25,057 bases of DNA, taken from positions 1 through 25,057 of the forward strand of contig JASFIT010000012.1 of the NCBI GenBank assembly GCA_050122535.1, given 5' to 3'. The notes below the pieces were generated by a model, which was not told the origin of the DNA, made no database searches, and saw only the letters and a program-made list of their open reading frames with translations. The stretch's first letter is position 1. Every line of letters starts with the position of its first letter. Origin of the DNA: JASFEQ01 sp050122535. Lineage in GTDB: Bacteria > Desulfobacterota > DSM-4660 > Desulfatiglandales > HGW-15. The position numbers and the translations under genes were made by a program. Below are positions 23,110 through 25,057 of this stretch, in pieces.

Positions 23110-24132
23110 CTAAAGGTGATATCTTTCGCGGAGCCGTCTGGATAAACTGCTGATCACCTTGAATGCCTCCTCCACCGTCTTTTCCCCATCAGGATTGACC
23201 AAACAGCAGGTGGCGGGAGAAAGTAGGCTCCGTGACAGAAGGAATTCAAGGTCAATCCCCCTTTTTGAAAGAATGTCCCATATCTCCTCTAATCTTTTCT
23301 CCAGAGAATCCACGTTTTCCGCTTCAAATGGTTCAAAATTGGTGGGCACAATGCCCCACACTAGAACACCCCCTCTTTCCAAGAATTTCTTGATGGATTC
23401 TGCATAGGACGCAAAGACCTCCCCGTTTGAATAGACGTCCAGGGAGAGAATATCGAGATCGAGTCCTAAGAGAAAATCCCAGTCCGGATTGCCGCAAAGA
23501 TGCACCCCACGGGGCCTCTGAATCATTGAGAAAAAGGCCTCCATATCACCCTTGGCCGCCAAATCGCTATAGCCTGACATGGCGCTGAACAGGAACTGCA
23601 GCCCTGGCTCATCTATGAACATGAAGGCATTGGGATTGCGCTTTGTCAGTCGCTCTAACTGGACGTTTACCCGTTTGGCCATGAACTCCAGCATAAAGGG
23701 CCGGACCGTGTCATCAAAGAGAATGGGCCGATCATCCTGATCCAATACATTGAAACCGAAGCTGATGGGCCCCTCCAGTTGTCCCCTGATGGCCGGCCGG
23801 TCGGATAGATCAAGCGCTAAGAAACGGCTGTAAACCACCGAATAGGTTTCGCTTACATCAAAAAATTCTGGTTCTTCAAAGTGGGTCAGCGCTTCTTCCA
23901 GTTCTGCCACAAATTTTTCCATGGAAAAGCGTAAGGTGCGTTTTTCCATGTCAAGGAGAATCCCTGGGAAATGTTCTGAGGCTTGAACATACATGTCTTC
24001 ATAGTAACTGTAGAGAGGGAGTTGCGGCCAGAATGGTACATCCATAGAAAGGGCAAACTTAAGGGCCCGATCCACGTCTCGATGGGGCATGACGGCCATG
24101 GCCGTGGTGAGAAGATTGCCTGGAATAGTCAT
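23110..24132 (-). CDS. MetE/UroD-superfamily methyltransferase-like protein
   Basis: A 340-residue (beta/alpha)8 protein of the superfamily that includes uroporphyrinogen decarboxylase and the catalytic domain of cobalamin-independent methionine synthase. The MetE-type zinc ligands appear intact: HLC at residues 211-213, with a Cys at 309/310 (SPATCCLVN). FMFIDEPGLQF near 171-181 resembles the MetE IDEP segment. The length equals a single MetE C-terminal domain, as in archaeal core MetE and in corrinoid methyltransferases. The substrate is unknown. The ATG at 24132 follows GAGAAGTG. It is the first gene of the leftward pair with the cyclase; repeat copy C begins about 30 bp upstream. Confidence 0.8.
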   Translation of the reverse strand: MTIPGNLLTTAMAVMPHRDVDRALKFALSMDVPFWPQLPLYSYYEDMYVQASEHFPGILLDMEKRTLRFSMEKFVAELEEALTHFEEPEFFDVSETYSVVYSRFLALDLSDRPAIRGQLEGPISFGFNVLDQDDRPILFDDTVRPFMLEFMAKRVNVQLERLTKRNPNAFMFIDEPGLQFLFSAMSGYSDLAAKGDMEAFFSMIQRPRGVHLCGNPDWDFLLGLDLDILSLDVYSNGEVFASYAESIKKFLERGGVLVWGIVPTNFEPFEAENVDSLEKRLEEIWDILSKRGIDLEFLLSRSLLSPATCCLVNPDGEKTVEEAFKVISSLSRRLRERYHL

Positions 24133-24440
24133 GATTTGATCACTTCTCTCAATATCTTAGCCTTTTGAAATAGGCGTGTAAGAAATCTTGGTGGGCTGAG
24201 CGGGGTTCTCTGGAGGGGCCAAAAACCGCGCCTCCTCTACATGGTTTCCTCTGGGGCCTCGCTTGCCCTAACGCCTGCGCACACAACCCGCCCAAACAGA
24301 GACCGGGCCAAGTTCAATGTTTACAGAACAAAGCCTCAGAGCAACCTTGCTTTGTGCGCCATAATTAAGGCCACTGGGCAAATTTTTTGGCCCCTCCAGA
24401 GAATGCCGCTTAGACCACGGGGTTTCAAACGCCTAAAGTA
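24133..24440. other. 308-bp non-coding region holding an inverted pair of repeat copies
   Basis: No gene is supported here. The region consists of copy C (about 24165-24270) and copy B (24323-24443) of the dispersed repeat, facing each other. This would allow a large stem in RNA or a cruciform. Confidence 0.6.
24165..24270 (-). repeat. Dispersed ~120-bp repeat, copy C (inverted, shorter)
   Basis: On the + strand this reads TAGGCGT...TTCTCTGGAGGGGCCAAAAA...CTCTGGGGCCTCGCTTG. The same order occurs on the minus strand of copies A and B. It lacks about 16 nt of the central part relative to B. Confidence 0.55.
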
Positions 24441-24443
24441 TCA
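24323..24443 (+). repeat. Dispersed ~120-bp repeat, copy B
   Basis: Aligns with copy A (106-227) in the same orientation with about 78% identity and one 1-nt gap; the best block is AATTTTTTGGCCCC then CCAGAGAATGCCG. Its right edge reaches the last codon of the DUF364 gene (stop at 24443-24441). Confidence 0.7.
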
Positions 24444-25057
24444 CCGTTCTTCTAATACGATTCTGTCCGCTAGCCTATCGAGGAAATGGTAGCCGGATCC
24501 ACCCGAGGCCAACACATCTAGCAGTTCATCAGGCTTCCTGACCCAAACACCTCCCACGACCCTCACCCCACGTTCAAACATGGGTTCTGGTAACATGCTG
24601 GCCGTGGGTCCCATGATGGCGATCTCAGCGCCAGGTCGGGCAACCTTAAGGATGTTTTCCAGGGTGTGGTTTACAAGGGTCACGCCGGTTATGATAAGGA
24701 CGTCCGCTTTGGCCAAAACCTCTTCTGATCTTTCCTCTGGCACATAATGGGGCAATTCCTCTTCCCTCAGGGTCTTCGGGTCTTGCTCGATAATCCACCA
24801 TGTACCGCCTCGTCTCTTCAGGTGCCTGAGCGCGGGCATAATGGCCCCTATGAGAGCCACGGCACTATGATCTGGGAACTGCACCGCCTCAAGTGCGTCC
24901 ATATTCAAATTCATTTTATAGTGCTCTGTCCCCCCTTGAGACCAACAGGTGCTGCTGAGGGCGTTCAGGGTCGCGATGGCCACGGCCACCTTCATGGGCT
25001 CTGGGGAATACAAGGCGGAGAGGGCGTTTACCACGTTCATCCCTGAAATCTTACCAG
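24441..25057 (-). CDS. DUF364 family protein, 5' end outside the window
   Basis: A partial protein whose frame is open to the right window edge, with GKISG upstream of the first internal Met. At least 205 residues are visible. Recognisable parts are the N-proximal MNVVNALSALY, CWSQGGTEHYKM and the Rossmann-like VALIGAIMPALRHLKRRGGTWWIIE. They are followed by KADVLIITGVTLVNHTLENIL and a C-terminal IAIMGPTASMLPEPMFERGVRVVGGVWV. This is the DUF364 (putative heavy-metal chelation) family, often found beside metal-transport or corrinoid genes; its activity is unproven. It is transcribed towards the MetE-like gene, with the paired repeats between them. Confidence 0.82.
   Translation of the reverse strand, partial: GKISGMNVVNALSALYSPEPMKVAVAIATLNALSSTCWSQGGTEHYKMNLNMDALEAVQFPDHSAVALIGAIMPALRHLKRRGGTWWIIEQDPKTLREEELPHYVPEERSEEVLAKADVLIITGVTLVNHTLENILKVARPGAEIAIMGPTASMLPEPMFERGVRVVGGVWVRKPDELLDVLASGGSGYHFLDRLADRIVLEER

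Overview
The window looks like chromosomal DNA of an anaerobic, Gram-negative bacterium, most likely a Desulfobacterota (old Deltaproteobacteria) lineage. The signs are an octaheme HAO-like cytochrome paired with a NapC/NirT quinol dehydrogenase, a CooT nickel protein, an FmdE-family protein next to a molybdopterin-binding protein, a two-CW HTH protein, an apparent selenocysteine codon in a secreted rhodanese, and the GTCATTGCGAG palindromic repeat. The lineage is inferred; no rRNA or other marker is present.

Layout. 1-257: two hairpins and copy A of a dispersed repeat. 258-1875 (+): parA-parB. 1876-2523: gene-poor, hairpin-rich DNA. 2524-3121 (+): DUF3842 protein and CooT. 3251-3877 (+): MBL-fold hydrolase. 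7445-3896 (-): dusB, an ispH-ubiA fusion and a family 2 glycosyltransferase, coupled by 4-bp stop/start overlaps. 8251-7603 (-): unknown protein and Smr protein. 8431-9684 (+): glutamate dehydrogenase, followed by a ~190-bp interrupted palindrome. 14459-10069 (-): DUF255 thioredoxin-like protein, TPM-domain protein, nucleotidyltransferase, LemA. 15559-14694 (-): two-CW HTH protein and MOSC protein. 17817-15719 (-): NapC-like tetraheme and HAO-like octaheme cytochromes with a clear terminator. 18135-19894 (+): FmdE-like and molybdopterin-binding proteins behind a perfect 20-bp palindrome. 20388-19984 (-): candidate selenocysteine rhodanese. 21834-20518 (-): APC permease. 24132-21906 (-): MetE/UroD-like methyltransferase and GAF-cyclase. 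24133-24443: inverted pair of repeat copies C and B. 25057-24441 (-): DUF364 protein cut by the window edge.

How the genes fit together. The cytochrome pair would move electrons from the quinol pool to a periplasmic nitrogen-compound reductase or oxidase. FmdE, the molybdopterin-binding protein, MOSC and perhaps the palindrome form a loose molybdenum/tungsten theme. The dusB-ispH-ubiA-GT2 operon joins tRNA modification, isoprenoid precursor synthesis and membrane prenyl transfer. The most notable points are the Sec-rhodanese with a fitting SECIS-like hairpin, the IspH-UbiA fusion, and a three-copy ~120-bp repeat family near both ends of the window.
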